This document shows positions 16,548 through 25,068 of a stretch of 64,000 bases of DNA, piece by piece; position 1 is the first letter of the stretch; every line of letters starts with the position of its first letter. The notes below the pieces were generated by a model. It saw only the letters and a program-made list of their open reading frames with translations, searched no databases and was not told where the DNA came from. The stretch is from Deferribacteraceae bacterium UBA6793 (GTDB taxonomy: Bacteria > Chrysiogenota > Deferribacteres > Deferribacterales > Geovibrionaceae). Both the position numbers and the translations under genes were made by a program. Location: positions 113,229-177,228 of the forward strand of contig DKFP01000008.1 in the NCBI GenBank assembly GCA_002452405.1, read 5' to 3'.

Positions 16548-17531
16548 AAATAGAGCTTCCACAAAATCCTGAGCATCGAAGGGTTTCAGATCGTCGATAC
16601 CTTCTCCGAAGCCGATGAACTTAACGGGAACTTTGAGTTCGTCCACAATCCCGATGATGGCGCCACCCTTTGCGGTGCCGTCCAGTTTTGTGAGGACAAG
16701 ACCTGAGAGTCCAACATCTTCGTGGAATTTAAGTGCCTGAGAGATGGCGTTTTGTCCGCTGGTGGCATCCAGAACGAGAAGTATTTCGTGTGGTGCATCT
16801 GGCAATTCTTTTTTTGCAACGCGGACTATCTTTTCAAGCTCTTTCATAAGGTTAACCTTGGTCTGAAGCCTGCCTGCCGTGTCGCAGATGAGAACATCGA
16901 AATTTTTAGCCTTGCAGGACTGAATGGCGTCGAAAATGACAGCGGCACTGTCGCTTCCTGCGGATTGTTTGACAACGGGTACGTCAACCCTGTCCGCCCA
17001 TACGCAGAGCTGGTCTATCGCCGCCGCGCGGAAGGTGTCGCCGGCCGCCAGACAGGTTTTAAGTCCCTGTTCTTTAAACATCTTCGCCATCTTTGCAATG
17101 CTTGTTGTCTTGCCTGAGCCGTTAACTCCGACAACCATCATAACATAAGGTCTGTCTGTTGTCTGGACGAGGCTGTTTTCTATATTCAGAATATTGAATA
17201 TTTGTTCTTTAAGGGCGTTTTTAAGGTCTTCCGGATTTTTAAGTGTCTTTCTGTCCACCTGCGCGCGGACGGAATCGATTATCTTCATGGTGGTTTCAAC
17301 GCCGATATCGGAGGTTATGAACAGTTCCTCAAGTTCTTCCAGAAGTTCGTCATCTATGTCTTTTTTACCGAGGAAGATGTTCTCCATCCCGCCGACTAGT
17401 TTACCTGAAGTTTTAGAAAGTCCCTGTTTGAGTTTCTGAAAAAAACCGGTGGAGGATTCGGAGGATTCCTGCTGTTCCCTCTTCTCAGGTTCAGTCTTTT
17501 CCGGTTTTTTGAATATGCTGAAAAATCCCAT
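16533..17531 (-). CDS. ftsY: Signal recognition particle receptor FtsY
   Basis: GTPase that docks the SRP-ribosome complex to the membrane. I start at MGFFSIFKK (17531), which has GGAGG five bases upstream, giving 332 residues. The protein has an acidic/helical N-domain and then the NG domain: P-loop GVNGSGKTT (about 135), DTFRAAAIDQL, DTAGRL (about 218) and TKLDGTAKGG (about 275). All GTPase motifs are intact. The last residues (FDTQK) are encoded inside the terminal hairpin of repeat copy A, so the element has supplied the gene's end and stop. Confidence 0.95.
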   Translation of the reverse strand: MGFFSIFKKPEKTEPEKREQQESSESSTGFFQKLKQGLSKTSGKLVGGMENIFLGKKDIDDELLEELEELFITSDIGVETTMKIIDSVRAQVDRKTLKNPEDLKNALKEQIFNILNIENSLVQTTDRPYVMMVVGVNGSGKTTSIAKMAKMFKEQGLKTCLAAGDTFRAAAIDQLCVWADRVDVPVVKQSAGSDSAAVIFDAIQSCKAKNFDVLICDTAGRLQTKVNLMKELEKIVRVAKKELPDAPHEILLVLDATSGQNAISQALKFHEDVGLSGLVLTKLDGTAKGGAIIGIVDELKVPVKFIGFGEGIDDLKPFDAQDFVEALFDTQK

Positions 17532-17658
17532 TACGCCTCCAAATGTCAAAACAGGGTATTATAATCAGAAAGCTGGATTAATACAAGTATTTGTATGTGC
17601 TGCGTTTAAACATAGATGGGTTAAAAATCCGGAAATTGTTGTCAGCAGGTGATTACAG

Positions 17659-17677
17659 GTATAATATGTTATTATAC
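17659..17677. promoter_or_regulatory. Perfect inverted repeat upstream of the histidine kinase
   Basis: GTATAATA, spacer TGT, TATTATAC: a perfect 8-3-8 palindrome 20 bp before the GTG start at 17698. It contains a TATAAT-like -10 on both strands. It could be an operator, or simply overlapping promoters for the kinase and ftsY. Confidence 0.4.
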
Positions 17678-17697
17678 AATATATATGTGAGTGTGCC

Positions 17698-19500
17698 GTG
17701 AAATTATTTTTTGCAGCCCTTATTTTTTGTTTCAATATTGCAGTGACATATGGGGCTGAAAAACCGTTCAACCTGCTGGTTATAAGCTCTTTCAACGAGA
17801 CTCTCTCATGGAGCGAAGGTTTCAGAGAGGGTATCGTCAGCGGATTCAAAGAACATCAAAACATGAGCTTCTATATAGAATATCTTGATTCCACTGCGTC
17901 CGGAGCAAAATTTTCAAATGCGGACAGAGCGGCTTTAATCGCTGCTAAATATGCGCACGTTAGGTTTGATGCCGTGATAGCGGATTCCGATGCCGCGTGG
18001 TCGTTTCTGAACACAGAGGGAAGAAGGCTGTTCGGCGATATTCCCTTTGTAGTGTGGAGCAGTTCCGCGCCTTCCGTCAAAAGTCCCGATACGCTCTTTC
18101 TTACGCCGAATATCAGACGCGCCATCAAAAAAACCATAGATATAGGGTTCAGACAGAACACAGATGCAGACACTGTGTATCTTGTTACATCCGATTACAG
18201 CTCCAGTGTAAAATACGAAGAATATGTAAATGAAGTGATAAAGAACTATCATGATAAGAAATTGGTGGTAATAAAAAATTTCACATTCGACGAGCTTTAT
18301 TCGAAAGTTTCCGTTTTGCCTCCGGATGGTTTTATTCTGTTTCAGCTAGTTTTCTCCGACAGAAACAATGTTTTTCAGATACCTAGGAAGGTGGCGGACG
18401 AGATTGTTGCGAGATCTTCCATTCCGGTTTACGCCTTTTACAGCAATCTGATGGGGACAGGCATGGCGGGCGGGCAGATGATAGATGCTGCCATGATAGC
18501 CCGCAATATGGTTAAAGCAGCCGTTGATATGTCCGGCGGATACACCGTGCAGGTAGAGAATATGCATATGTCAAGGCAGTATGTTGACTGGGGCGCAGTT
18601 AAGAAATACGGTCTGAATTTCGATGCGGACAATACGGAAGCCGTTGTTCTGAACAAACCCGTATCGGTTTTTTCCCAGTACAAAAAAGAGATTATAACTA
18701 TTGCTGTCGCTATGGGCATAATGGCTGTGCTGATAGTGGTGCTGATTGCGCTCACCATGAGGCTGAAAAAAGCTAACAGAGCGCTGGTGACGCAGAAAAG
18801 CATTATCGTCAAACAGTCGAAAATGGCTGGAATGGGCGAAATGCTGGAAGTGATTGCCCATAGATGGATACAGCCTCTCAACACGCTTTCGCTGTTCCAC
18901 TCCATGCTGGAGGAGAGCGGAGTGCTCAAAAATGCGGACGACCCGATTCTGGCAAAGACGCACAATGCTGTCATTCAGAGTCTTTCCGAGATTGGAGAAG
19001 CGATGGATGATTTCACCAGTTTTTTTGATCCGGAGAAGGTTCTGGCGGAATTTAAACTGCGAAAAGTTTTTGATGAGTCAATGATTATGGTTGGTAAGGT
19101 ACTACGGAAAACTGTGATTTCTTTTGACGACAAAAACGACATAAGCGTCGTTTCATACGAAAAAGAGTTGAAACAGATAGTCATTAATATAATTCTGAAC
19201 GCTAAAGATGCTTTTGAAGAGCGGAAGATACACGACGGACGAATTGAAATCACCTTGTCTGAAAACACTGGTGACAATACTGTCAGAATATCCATAGCCG
19301 ACAACGCCGGAGGCGTGGATGAGGATTTGTTGCCGAATATTTTTGATCCGCTTTTCACCACTAAAGGGGCAAAAAAGAGCGGATTCGGACTTTATCTGGT
19401 AAGGCTCATCCTTGAAGACAACTTAAAAGGCAGTATATGTGCGTTTAACAACGGCAAAGGGATGACTTTCGAAATAATTATACCTAAAAAGCTGACCTAG
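17698..19500 (+). CDS. Sensor histidine kinase with periplasmic ABC-binding-protein-like domain
   Basis: A 600-residue orphan kinase with GTG start and no clear ribosome site. Residues 1-20 are a signal/anchor (LFFAALIFCFNIAVTYGA). Residues about 24-310 resemble a periplasmic ABC_sub_bind domain (LLVISSFNETLSWSEGF start). A membrane helix follows (about 325-348). The kinase core has the H-box EVIAHRWIQPLNTL, N-box IVINIILNAKDAF, IADNAGGV, FDPLFTTK and GFGLYLVR. No response regulator is next to it. It probably senses a small ligand in the periplasm and phosphorylates a regulator elsewhere. Its end overlaps the convergent SPL gene by 17 bp. Confidence 0.85.
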   Translation: MKLFFAALIFCFNIAVTYGAEKPFNLLVISSFNETLSWSEGFREGIVSGFKEHQNMSFYIEYLDSTASGAKFSNADRAALIAAKYAHVRFDAVIADSDAAWSFLNTEGRRLFGDIPFVVWSSSAPSVKSPDTLFLTPNIRRAIKKTIDIGFRQNTDADTVYLVTSDYSSSVKYEEYVNEVIKNYHDKKLVVIKNFTFDELYSKVSVLPPDGFILFQLVFSDRNNVFQIPRKVADEIVARSSIPVYAFYSNLMGTGMAGGQMIDAAMIARNMVKAAVDMSGGYTVQVENMHMSRQYVDWGAVKKYGLNFDADNTEAVVLNKPVSVFSQYKKEIITIAVAMGIMAVLIVVLIALTMRLKKANRALVTQKSIIVKQSKMAGMGEMLEVIAHRWIQPLNTLSLFHSMLEESGVLKNADDPILAKTHNAVIQSLSEIGEAMDDFTSFFDPEKVLAEFKLRKVFDESMIMVGKVLRKTVISFDDKNDISVVSYEKELKQIVINIILNAKDAFEERKIHDGRIEITLSENTGDNTVRISIADNAGGVDEDLLPNIFDPLFTTKGAKKSGFGLYLVRLILEDNLKGSICAFNNGKGMTFEIIIPKKLT

Positions 19501-20521
19501 ACCCTGAGCAGGGGAAGTTCTTTTCAAATTCCTCTCTTTCGCCGGGGTCGAAACCGAATATCCTTTTCCACGCTGTTTCATGTTCCATACAGAAATATAT
19601 GAATACGTCCTTCCAGTATTTCCGCACTTCATTAACGAAGAAATCCAGCATATATACCCGTTGTGATTTGAAATAACGCATCTTTCCGTCCAGCGATTTC
19701 ACATAGCTGCCCTGTAACAGCAGGGAGCTTTCAAACTTACCCCGCACAATATCCAGAAGCTCAGGCATGAACCGGAAAGTCGATACGCTTATATAGTTTA
19801 CGGACGCTTCCGGTACAGAGTTGCACATGGTTTCAATGACCTTTGCATAGTCTTTTTCAAAATTGGCAGAGTAGATGAGCGGGTCGAAGTGAAACCCTAT
19901 GCCAAATCCGTGGGCGGCGCAGTCTGCGGCGGCTTTCAGCCTGTCATTGATACGGGCGGTTCCGTGCTCTTCCGCCTCCATTATTGACTGCGGGTTCATA
20001 CTCCATGAGACCATCAGATTTTTCGGGTTACAGTTCAGCAGATTGCCGACGTTGGCGGATTTCGTTTTAAACTCAAACAGTATGTTGTCCGACCTGTTTA
20101 TTATGTCGGCTATGTAACCGCTGAAATTGAATATGTGGTCCAGAGCGAGACTGTCGGTAAGTTCGCCCGTGCCCAGCCTGTAGAACCTGTCTTTAGGCAT
20201 GTTCTCTATTTCTCGCCGGACGTTTTCAAAGTCTGAATAAACCTTTATATATTCGTGGTTAAGATAGCTTTGCAGGATGCAGTAGGTGCAGTCGAACGGG
20301 CAGCCTTCGGATATGTCAGTGACGTGGTAATCGCAGCATCGGTATATTTTTGTCGCGGGGCATCGGTGGACAAAGGTGTTGTGTTCGTCGGCAATATATA
20401 TGCTGCTTTTTTCGTCAGGCACCTCGCAGCAGGAGTCAACAAGGGTGACGTCGCGGTCTTTCAGTACCTTTTGTGCCGGGATGCTGTCCACAGCTTTCCG
20501 GTCAAGATATATCCTGCTCAT
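19484..20521 (-). CDS. SPL-family radical SAM protein
   Basis: A 345-residue protein of the spore photoproduct lyase family. The radical-SAM cluster motif is GCPFDCTYCILQSYL (C-x3-C-x2-C, about residue 75). The N-terminal PATKIYRCCDYH and the VSWSMNPQ segment (about 170) are typical of SPL proteins in non-sporulating bacteria. In sporeformers the enzyme repairs the DNA thymine photoproduct; what it does in a non-sporeformer is not known. It overlaps the upstream gene by 20 nt, so the two genes are one unit. Convergent with the kinase gene. Confidence 0.85.
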   Translation of the reverse strand: MSRIYLDRKAVDSIPAQKVLKDRDVTLVDSCCEVPDEKSSIYIADEHNTFVHRCPATKIYRCCDYHVTDISEGCPFDCTYCILQSYLNHEYIKVYSDFENVRREIENMPKDRFYRLGTGELTDSLALDHIFNFSGYIADIINRSDNILFEFKTKSANVGNLLNCNPKNLMVSWSMNPQSIMEAEEHGTARINDRLKAAADCAAHGFGIGFHFDPLIYSANFEKDYAKVIETMCNSVPEASVNYISVSTFRFMPELLDIVRGKFESSLLLQGSYVKSLDGKMRYFKSQRVYMLDFFVNEVRKYWKDVFIYFCMEHETAWKRIFGFDPGEREEFEKNFPCSGSRSAF

Positions 20522-21302
20522 CCATAAACCCGTATATTTTTTGTATAGCCGTAGTCTGCGAAAGAGCCGAGCCTAGTATGTGTTCCGCTTCCTTCGCCGA
20601 TTCCGCAGTAAAGCTGAATGTCAGCCTTCCTGTTTCAAAGTTGTCCGGCGAGCTGACAGTAAGAGGCAGTTCCGCCGCAAGCTCAGCGAATCCTTCCATA
20701 AATGTCCGTCTTGTTCTGTCCCTTTCAGCGGAGAGGTTTTTCAGAGCGTCTCCCCGAAGATGCTCCGGTGTTATCTCCGGCATCATATCGAACAGGATGT
20801 TCACCAGGTTTCTGAAATCACCCTGCGATATATCTCTGGCGGCGACTGTGCTGATGATATATGCCATACAGGTGTCGTTCAGCTTATTGAAGACCGCCAG
20901 TGTTTTCAGCGGTATGTCCTTTGACCGCAGATATTTTTTCAGCGGTTCAGGATATGAGGCGACAGCTTCCAACGTCTGAAAATTCTGACGTCCTTTTATG
21001 TTATATTGAGAGAAAACTTTGACTTCGCTGTGGCTTATGCCCAGCTTTGTGCATATGCACGAGATATTTGCAAGATCAACTATGTTAATTCTGCCGTATG
21101 CGGAAGCAGAGAGCTCCAGCGCCTGAGCAAGGTTTGCAGCTTCAACGGCATAGTAATTTTCCGCCTCATCAAAGCCGCTGATAAAAAAGTATTCACCGTT
21201 TATATCTGCCACAGCAGGCGGGAATATTGATGTTTCATCTCTTTTTTCCGTCCAGCAGAGGGCTTTTGACGGTGTTATACCGGTTATAGGTTTTCCTTTC
21301 AT
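20502..21302 (-). CDS. Uncharacterised protein coupled to SPL gene
   Basis: A 266-residue soluble protein I do not recognise. It has a conserved-looking GITPSKALCWTEKRDETSIFPPAVADING opening (the gene starts at an ATG just after TTTCCTTT-rich DNA on the opposite strand), a central helical part (residues about 140-200) and a C-terminal helical hairpin ending in FMDEQDIS. Its end overlaps the SPL start by 20 nt, so the two proteins are made together. It may supply substrate recognition or regulation for the SPL-like enzyme. No catalytic motif is visible. Confidence 0.7.
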   Translation of the reverse strand: MKGKPITGITPSKALCWTEKRDETSIFPPAVADINGEYFFISGFDEAENYYAVEAANLAQALELSASAYGRINIVDLANISCICTKLGISHSEVKVFSQYNIKGRQNFQTLEAVASYPEPLKKYLRSKDIPLKTLAVFNKLNDTCMAYIISTVAARDISQGDFRNLVNILFDMMPEITPEHLRGDALKNLSAERDRTRRTFMEGFAELAAELPLTVSSPDNFETGRLTFSFTAESAKEAEHILGSALSQTTAIQKIYGFMDEQDIS

Positions 21303-21348
21303 AGTGGCAGAGTATATGGCAATAGGTCGTGGATGTAAAACATATTGT

Positions 21349-22281
21349 TCAGCCGGAATAGCTGTCCAGCATCAGCCTTATCCTGCGCGTCATCTCTTGC
21401 CGTACTTCGGGTGGCTCAAGGCATTGGCATTTCTCTCCCAGTCCTAATATTATGCCGTATCCGTAATCGTCCGGAAAGAAAGGAAAACTGACGGTGTAGT
21501 TTCCGTCACCGCAGGGTTCTATATGTCTGCTTTCACAGATATCCAGCACACGATTAAGCACCGATTCATGTACCAGCAGCTTAACGCGCGTGAAAGGCTT
21601 TTCAGCAAGTTCACAGAAATCACTTATGGCCTCCGGCGTGTCTCTCAGCTCAAACTGTTCGTTCTCCATTGCCAGCTCTGTTATTCGTGTCAGTTTGAAC
21701 AGCCGGAAATCCTGCCTCGACAGGCAGAAACACTGGACGTACCAGAATCCCGCTTTAAGCACCAGCCTGTATGGTTCAGCTCTGCGCGTGCTCCTGCTGC
21801 CGCTGCGGTCGGAATACTGAAAAGAGAGGACGCGGCGTGTCTGCACCGCTATCCGCACTGTGCCGAGGATACTCACGGAATTTTCGCTTGTCATCCAAGG
21901 GCGTGAATCGATGGTTATCTGTCCGGCTCTGAAGGCTATTTCGTTCGCCTGTGCCGCCGGGACGAAACTCTTTATCTTTGCCAGCGTATTCACGATCTCG
22001 TTTTCTGTCACATCCTGCGGGATGCTCCCTAGCCCCATCAGAAGGGTGGTTATGTCGGAAACTGTGAATATTTTTTTGTTGACTTTATATTCGTCCATTA
22101 TGCTGAAACCGCCGCTGACTCCCGGTGTTGAGACAATAGGGATCCCGGCGGCGTTAATGGCGTCCATATCGCGGTATATTGTACGCAGGGACACTTCGAA
22201 CGTTTCTGAAAGATGCTTTGCCGTGATGCTCCTGCGTTCCAGAAGCAACATTATTATGGATATCAGGCGATCTGTCTTCAT
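21349..22281 (-). CDS. WYL-domain HTH transcriptional regulator (YafY type)
   Basis: A 310-residue regulator. Residues 1-55 are a winged HTH (SITAKHLSETFEVSLRTIYRDMDAINAAGIPI). Residues about 140-220 are the WYL domain, here with FWYVQCFCLSRQDFRLFKLTRI. A C-terminal WCX-like extension follows (GDGNYTVSFPFFPDDYGYGIILGLG). It is divergent from a flavin-type split-barrel gene, the arrangement often seen for YafY repressors and their PPOX-like targets. The ligand is unknown. Confidence 0.9.
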   Translation of the reverse strand: MKTDRLISIIMLLLERRSITAKHLSETFEVSLRTIYRDMDAINAAGIPIVSTPGVSGGFSIMDEYKVNKKIFTVSDITTLLMGLGSIPQDVTENEIVNTLAKIKSFVPAAQANEIAFRAGQITIDSRPWMTSENSVSILGTVRIAVQTRRVLSFQYSDRSGSRSTRRAEPYRLVLKAGFWYVQCFCLSRQDFRLFKLTRITELAMENEQFELRDTPEAISDFCELAEKPFTRVKLLVHESVLNRVLDICESRHIEPCGDGNYTVSFPFFPDDYGYGIILGLGEKCQCLEPPEVRQEMTRRIRLMLDSYSG

Positions 22282-22334
22282 TAGATGATGTTATCCCGCA
22301 GTACGTATGCTGTCAAATTTCATTTTTGAATTGC

Positions 22335-22373
22335 TGACACACAGTTGTCAAAATCCTCTGATAAAGTTACCTA
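22335..22373 (+). promoter_or_regulatory. Putative promoter and operator for the split-barrel gene
   Basis: TTGTCA (22345-22350), 17 nt, then TACCTA (22368-22373) form a moderate promoter. TGACA/TGTCA (22335-22339 and 22346-22350) make a small inverted repeat overlapping the -35, a possible WYL-regulator site. Confidence 0.35.
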
Positions 22374-22398
22374 TCAATGATTCAGGAGGCTTTTTATT

Positions 22399-22824
22399 AT
22401 GGAAAAATATGCAGTTTACAACAGGGTTCTTAACAGTTCGAACGTGGTTGCCCTTGCAACGTCTGTGGGCAACGTACCGAATGTAAGACTTCTCACCTGT
22501 GTCCATGACGAGGACAAACCGGGAATTATCTATTTCGCAACGGAGAACAACAGCAGGAAGGTTGAAGAGTTCTGGGATAACAGCAGAGTTGCCCTCACGT
22601 CCATTCCGTCGGACGGCGTTTGCCATATCCGGAGCAATGACGCAGTTATTGAAAAGAGCGCTCTCACTGTATACGACCTGCGGGATAAATTCGCAGCGGC
22701 GCACAAAGGATACGACGGGATAATCGAGTCTGTGGGTGATGTTCTTGATGTTTACGAGATATCGATTAAAAACTGTCTTGTATGCACAGAAATGGATAAG
22801 TTTGAAGCAGTCTCTTTTCAATGA
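22399..22824 (+). CDS. Pyridoxamine 5'-phosphate oxidase-family flavin protein
   Basis: A 141-residue split-barrel protein. SNVVALATSVGNVPNVRLLTCVHD and IIYFATENNSRKVEEFWDNSRVALT are characteristic of FMN-binding PPOX-like proteins of the YhbP/general-stress type. These usually reduce or sequester small compounds; the substrate is unknown. A GGAGG ribosome site precedes the ATG. It is divergent from the WYL regulator, which probably controls it. It is followed by a strong terminator. Confidence 0.85.
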   Translation: MEKYAVYNRVLNSSNVVALATSVGNVPNVRLLTCVHDEDKPGIIYFATENNSRKVEEFWDNSRVALTSIPSDGVCHIRSNDAVIEKSALTVYDLRDKFAAAHKGYDGIIESVGDVLDVYEISIKNCLVCTEMDKFEAVSFQ

Positions 22825-22829
22825 AAAAA

Positions 22830-22858
22830 GGAGGTCTCTGCGGAGACCTCCGGCTTTT
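22830..22858 (+). terminator. Rho-independent terminator
   Basis: Perfect 9-bp stem GGAGGTCTC/GAGACCTCC with TGCG loop, followed by GGCTTTTAT. The A-run on its left side lets it also serve the converging pseudogene. Confidence 0.85.
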
Positions 22859-23186
22859 ATCTTCCGAAACGCTCTCTGAAATCTAGCTGAGATATCCTAT
22901 ATGTCTTAATGAATGCGCGTCTGAGGCTGCTGTTTTTCAGAGATGGTATGTCCCCCCGTTCCGGGAACAAAAATTATGTCGGGAACAGGCGCCGTGTCCA
23001 TAGTATAGTCGGGGATAACTCTTGTTCCGCCGAAGCATTTCACAGGATTCATCGTTTCAGCTGCGTAATAGAGAGTCTGTCCCCGCTTTTTGTGATGTTG
23101 GCAGAAGCGCTGAAAACTTCCCAAGGGGCGATGAAGTTCATCTCTGCAACCGAGTTGAAGAGCAGGAAAGCGATATTAAGTGCCAT
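22857..23186 (-). pseudogene. Decayed GlxA-type regulator (DJ-1/PfpI plus AraC HTH)
   Basis: The minus strand begins with ATG at 23186 (AAGGAG upstream) and encodes MALNIAFLLFNSVAEMNF, then APWEVFSAS: the start of a DJ-1/PfpI domain. At a CTCTCT run the frame shifts by two bases, and the next frame continues with TRVIPDYTMDTAPVPDIIFV, then PGTGG, from the same domain. After about 100 residues the sequence jumps to a third frame reading SLRRAFIKTYRISQLDFRER, then FGR and stop, the C-terminal end of an AraC HTH. So both ends of a GlxA-like regulator remain, with about 200 residues deleted and at least one frameshift. Confidence 0.75.
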
Positions 23187-23500
23187 GGTTTTCTCCTTGT
23201 CGTTGAAATTATATGCATTTTTCGCATGACTGATGATTTCATTTACACCCGAAAGTCACAATGAAAAGGAGGCTGCATTTTCTGCCAAAAACGGCAAATG
23301 AGTAAAATTTTTTTACATATTCTGACGCACATATTTCTCCCACATCCGAATACGCAAACATATCAATCTCTTAACGGCTGAAACCCTTTAGTGATGCTAT
23401 TTTGAGCAGTTTCAATATCCCTTGACGAGTGAAATATATTTTGTTAACTTTGGCATAAATTGTACGATATTGTCATCAATAGGTATAGATTGGCACAAAA
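23187..23500. other. Intergenic region upstream of mraZ
   Basis: No gene is seen. It holds GTAAAA-N3-TTTTAC (23302-23316), the same 6-3-6 palindrome as at 13124-13138. TTGACG followed 17 nt later by TAACTT near 23423 could be the dcw promoter. I find no clear ribosome site directly before the mraZ ATG and no obvious run of TGGG-type MraZ boxes. Confidence 0.35.
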
Positions 23501-23947
23501 ATGGCAGGAAGTTTTAGAGGGCAGTACCAACATAAAATCAGTGACACCGGACGTATCTCGGTTCCTTCTAAGTTCCGCGAGATACTGAAGGTCAAGTATG
23601 GCAGTGATGAGCTTACACTGTTGTCCATGGGAGACCATCTGAGACTGTACCCTTCTGCCGAATGGGACAGAGAGGAAGCCCGGTTGGAGTCCGAATCCAC
23701 CGACAACGACGAGTTTCAGGAGTTTCTGAGATACCTTTATTCCGATATGGACGAGGTTGCCATAGACGGAAACGGGCGTATACAGATTACTTCCGAAGTC
23801 AGACAGCGTAACGGCATCCAGGGCGAATGTATCGTGAACGGTTTCAGAAACCATTTCGAGATTTGGCCTGCCGTTGTCTGGGGCGAAAAAGCCTCAGAGG
23901 AGAGAAAGGACGAACTGTTTAAAAAGTTCGCTTCCAAAATAAGATAA
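23501..23947 (+). CDS. mraZ: Transcriptional regulator MraZ
   Basis: A 148-residue protein with two SpoVT/AbrB-like halves: FRGQYQHKISDTGRISVPSKFRE (residues 5-27) and VAIDGNGRIQITSEVRQ (about 85-101). It is the first gene of the dcw cluster and normally represses the cluster's own promoter as a ring-shaped oligomer. The start lacks a Shine-Dalgarno sequence, which is unusual here because nearly all other genes have one. It could be leaderless or weakly translated. Confidence 0.95.
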   Translation: MAGSFRGQYQHKISDTGRISVPSKFREILKVKYGSDELTLLSMGDHLRLYPSAEWDREEARLESESTDNDEFQEFLRYLYSDMDEVAIDGNGRIQITSEVRQRNGIQGECIVNGFRNHFEIWPAVVWGEKASEERKDELFKKFASKIR

Positions 23948-23969
23948 GGGCAGGGCAAGGAGCGGATAA

Positions 23970-24194
23970 ATGCATATCTTTTCCCGGCTGACCCAACTTG
24001 TTTACAACCGCACAGATCTTTCGATTTTTGATCCGCACTATCGTGAAATCGAAGACATAGCAGTGCAGTGCAGAGAATTTATGCAAAAAGGCAGCTTTGT
24101 CGAGATTGATTTCGGCAGGGCGCAAAGGGCGGTAAGAGGAAATGAAGCACGTACCGGTAATGATAAGGGAGGTGCTCAGGTATCTGCCGGTTGA
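23970..24194 (+). CDS. Small ORF between mraZ and rsmH
   Basis: A 74-residue frame with a good ribosome site (AAGGAG, 6-7 nt before ATG). The first 45 residues (SRLTQLVYNRTDLSIFDPHY, then REIEDIAVQCREFM) look like a genuine helical protein. The last 18 overlap the rsmH start by 53 nt and are low complexity, so the functional end may be fortuitous. I do not recognise it. The spacing (22 nt after mraZ) and ribosome site argue that it is translated, possibly coupling mraZ to rsmH. Confidence 0.45.
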   Translation: MHIFSRLTQLVYNRTDLSIFDPHYREIEDIAVQCREFMQKGSFVEIDFGRAQRAVRGNEARTGNDKGGAQVSAG

Positions 24195-25068
24195 TCCGGA
24201 TGGAATAACTCTGGATATGACTGGCGGAGGCGGCGGACATTCGGCTGCCATGTTGAAGGAGATATCGGCAAAGGGACGACTTATCGTTCTGGACCGTGAT
24301 CCGGATGCAGTGGTGCGGCTGAAGGAGCGCTTTGCGGAGTACACGAACGTTACCGTTATTCATTCTAACTTTTCCGACTTTGATCAGGTTCTCGACGAAC
24401 TGGGTATCCGCAGTGTTTCGTCTGTTCTTGCAGATTTCGGGGTGTCGCTGTTTCACCTTAAAACGGCTGAACGCGGATTTTCGTTCCGCAGTCAGGGACC
24501 GCTTGACATGCGCATGAACCCCGCAGACAGGCTTACGGCTGCCGAGGTTGTGAACAGCTATTCCAGAGAGACTCTGGCAAACCTTATCAGAAAATACGGC
24601 GAAGACGACTTCGCATGGAATATCGCAACCGCCATTGTTGCGGCAAGGGCTATCAAAAAGATAGAGACCACCGTTCAACTGGCGGATATTATCGCGTCTG
24701 CCGTGCCGAAAAAGGCTCAGAAACCGGGTGTGCATCCGGCAACGAAGAGCTTTCAGGCGCTGCGTATTTATGTTAACGGCGAGCTTGACGCCATCGAAAA
24801 GATGCTCGGCAAGCTGGAAAAATATATGGACAAGGGCGGCAGGGCTGCTTTTATTTCGTTTCATTCTCTGGAAGACAGGCTGGTCAAAGACTATTTCCGC
24901 GAGTTTGAAAAGGAGTGCATCTGCCCTCCCGGTATGCCTGTTTGCACGTGCGGCAAGGTGCGTACCTTCCGCCAGATAACCCGCAAACCCCTCACGGCGA
25001 AAGAGGACGAAGTTGAAATGAATCCGTTATCGCGAAGCGCGAAGATGCGTGTAGCGGAGAGAGTATAA
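24142..25068 (+). CDS. rsmH: 16S rRNA m4C1402 methyltransferase RsmH
   Basis: A 308-residue SAM-dependent methyltransferase (formerly MraW). It has MKHVPVMIREVLRYL, the SAM loop DMTGGGGGHSAAML (about residue 28), ADFGVS (about 103), RGFSFRSQGPLDMRM and SFHSLEDRLVK (about 240). AGAGGAA lies before the ATG. The C-terminus MNPLSRSAKMRVAERV is encoded at 25018-25065, and the same peptide and stop are encoded again at 25208-25258 after repeat copy B. The gene end has been duplicated with the element in between. Confidence 0.95.
   Translation: MKHVPVMIREVLRYLPVDPDGITLDMTGGGGGHSAAMLKEISAKGRLIVLDRDPDAVVRLKERFAEYTNVTVIHSNFSDFDQVLDELGIRSVSSVLADFGVSLFHLKTAERGFSFRSQGPLDMRMNPADRLTAAEVVNSYSRETLANLIRKYGEDDFAWNIATAIVAARAIKKIETTVQLADIIASAVPKKAQKPGVHPATKSFQALRIYVNGELDAIEKMLGKLEKYMDKGGRAAFISFHSLEDRLVKDYFREFEKECICPPGMPVCTCGKVRTFRQITRKPLTAKEDEVEMNPLSRSAKMRVAERV

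Noticed and set aside
22906..23124. Stand-alone 72-residue protein on the minus strand
   Set aside because: It is the second piece of the frameshifted GlxA-type pseudogene.
23487..23506. Sigma-54-like TTGGCAC-N5-TGGCA just before mraZ
   Set aside because: The -12 half would fall on the start codon, so no transcript could include the ATG with a leader; the match is probably fortuitous.
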